Shown here: piece by piece, positions 14,193 to 15,270 of the stretch | How positions within the stretch are numbered: the first letter of the stretch is position 1 | Layout of the letters: every line of letters begins with the position of its first letter | DNA from: a crenarchaeote SCGC AAA261-N23 | GTDB taxonomy: Archaea; Thermoproteota; Thermoprotei; Gearchaeales; Gearchaeaceae | Direction: 5' to 3' | NCBI GenBank assembly: GCA_000375685.1 | Contig: AQVQ01000016.1 | Location: 1-15,270, forward strand | Length of the DNA: 15,270 nucleotides | Position numbers and translations under genes: made by a program | Notes under the pieces: model-generated | What the model was told of the DNA's origin: nothing | The model's database searches: none | The model's input: only the letters and a program-made list of their open reading frames with translations

Positions 14193-15212
14193 ATGGATAA
14201 TGAATTCGATGAGAGAATAATAGTTAAAGCTATAAATCTAACCAAGGTGTTCAACAATTCCACCAAGGCTGTAGATAATATTTCATTTGAAGTGTTTAAA
14301 GGAGAGGTTTTTGGTCTGCTTGGACCTAACGGCGCTGGAAAAACCACCACAATAAAGATGCTTACTACAGTGTTGCGGCCTACTTCAGGAACAGCTTATA
14401 TAAATGGATACGATATAGTTAAGGATGCTAGCAGAGTAAGAAGAATGATCTCAGCTGTTCCTCAGGAATTTACTGCAGATGAAGATTTAACAGGTTATGA
14501 GAACTTAATATTAACGGCCGATCTTTACGGAATTCCTAGAGAAATTTCTAAAAAGAGGGCAATCGAGCTACTTGAATTAGTTGGTTTAAAGGATGCAGCA
14601 AAAAGGAAGGTTGAAACATATTCAGGAGGAATGAGAAGAAGGCTTGAAATAGCATGCGGATTGATAAACAGACCGGTTTTGCTATTCCTTGATGAACCTA
14701 CTTTAGGTCTTGATGTTCAAACAAGGTATGCAATCTGGGAGTATGTAAAAAAGATAAAAGAAGAATTTGATATGACAATATTTTTATCTACACATTACTT
14801 AGAAGAAGCTGATTCTCTATGTAGTAGGATTGCTATCATAGACCATGGAAGAATAGTAAAGATTGGGAGTCCTGAAGAATTAAAAAGAAGTCTCGGAGGA
14901 GATTTGATAGAAATAAAAATAGATACTTCAGATATAGATCTTTCTGAATACATATACAGCATCCCTGGAGTTAAAGAAGTAAAGAAGATTGATTCTACAT
15001 ATAGAATAAAAGCTAGTTCTGGAGAGGAGGTTGCCCCTTTGATTTTTGAGTTAATAAGAACAAAAGGCTATACTATACAAAGAGTTTCAATATCGAAGCC
15101 ATCCCTCGATGAAGCTTATTTGGAAATTACAGGAAGAAGATTAAGAGAAGAACAGAGTAGCTTTGAAGAAATAATGTCATTTAGAAGAACTATAAGAAGG
15201 ACGAGAGCATGA
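14193..15212 (+). CDS. ABC exporter ATP-binding protein (DrrA-like, drug/lipid export type)
   Basis: The 339-residue protein has Walker A GPNGAGKT (44-51), Q-loop Gln91 (VPQEF), signature YSGGMRRRLE (143-152), Walker B LLFLDEPTLGLD (163-174) and H-loop STHYLEEAD (199-207). A C-terminal extension (about 225-335) matches the DrrA/CcmA-type regulatory tail (DUF4162-like) ending in SLDEAYLEITGRRLREE. It powers a membrane permease whose gene overlaps its stop codon by 4 bases (ATGA). With PadR upstream, this is a ligand-inducible export system of unknown cargo. Confidence 0.92.
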   Translation: MDNEFDERIIVKAINLTKVFNNSTKAVDNISFEVFKGEVFGLLGPNGAGKTTTIKMLTTVLRPTSGTAYINGYDIVKDASRVRRMISAVPQEFTADEDLTGYENLILTADLYGIPREISKKRAIELLELVGLKDAAKRKVETYSGGMRRRLEIACGLINRPVLLFLDEPTLGLDVQTRYAIWEYVKKIKEEFDMTIFLSTHYLEEADSLCSRIAIIDHGRIVKIGSPEELKRSLGGDLIEIKIDTSDIDLSEYIYSIPGVKEVKKIDSTYRIKASSGEEVAPLIFELIRTKGYTIQRVSISKPSLDEAYLEITGRRLREEQSSFEEIMSFRRTIRRTRA

Positions 15213-15270
15213 GAAGCGAAGAATCAAGTATAAGGATATTTCATGGATTGTGGGCATTAACAAATAGAGA
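15209..15270 (+). CDS. Partial ABC-2 type permease
   Basis: Only the first 20 codons are present: MRSEESSIRIFHGLWALTNR followed by an incomplete end at the window edge. The ATG overlaps the stop of the ATPase gene (ATGA). 'LWALTNRE' resembles the cytoplasmic lead-in before the first helix of ABC-2/DrrB-like permeases. The call rests mainly on operon position. Confidence 0.6.
   Translation, partial: MRSEESSIRIFHGLWALTNR

Noticed and set aside
1..15270. CRISPR arrays, tRNA or rRNA genes
   Set aside because: No regularly spaced 24-25-base repeats of the Sulfolobales type and no cloverleaf or rRNA-like GC-rich stretch were seen.

Overview
The window comes from a hyperthermoacidophilic crenarchaeon of the order Sulfolobales (an Acidianus-, Sulfurisphaera- or Sulfolobus-like organism; the genus cannot be fixed from the sequence). 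The grounds are the very AT-rich DNA, A/T-rich TATA boxes about 26 bases in front of start codons with no Shine-Dalgarno sequence (leaderless transcripts), TnpB/IS605-type end hairpins, archaeal ATPase, DinB, PhoH-KH and archaeal MTHFS-family genes, and a short-Q-loop cytochrome bd. These assignments are family recognition from sequence alone; no database was searched.

Left region, about 1-2560: a graveyard. It starts with the 5' end of a minus-strand monooxygenase-like gene. Next is a heavily decayed second copy of the FAD oxidoreductase that is intact at 12086-13726, with several frameshifts and an internal inverted block. Then come three hairpins that look like right ends of TnpB-type insertion sequences, the 3' tail of a dinB-like gene, and an archaeal ATPase that has lost its P-loop half.

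Middle-left, 2557-6634: a cydA-cydB-like terminal oxidase operon (minus), a divergent MTHFS-family gene (plus), a small unknown gene (minus), and the 5' part of a dinB-like gene (minus, frameshifted). The two dinB pieces lie at opposite ends of an approximately 4.66 kb block and in opposite orientations. Inverting that block would put them back head to tail, which suggests that the oxidase/MTHFS block was flipped, with some sequence lost.

Middle-right, 6635-10482: about 500 bases without a gene, then a PhoH-like ATPase with two KH-type GxxG loops. A two-gene unit follows: an OLD/AAA15-type ATPase and a small TOPRIM-like protein. This layout resembles the AbiL/PARIS group of anti-phage systems and is the best candidate here for an undescribed defence system.

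Right region, 10483-15270: a membrane protein with a CC motif overlapping a membrane-anchored thioredoxin-like protein (frameshifted near its end), and a small membrane protein abutting the intact FAD oxidoreductase, which carries an in-frame 72-base tandem duplication. Last is a PadR regulator with a palindromic operator next to its TATA box, directly followed by a DrrA-type ABC ATPase and the first codons of its permease, a likely regulated exporter operon that runs off the window.
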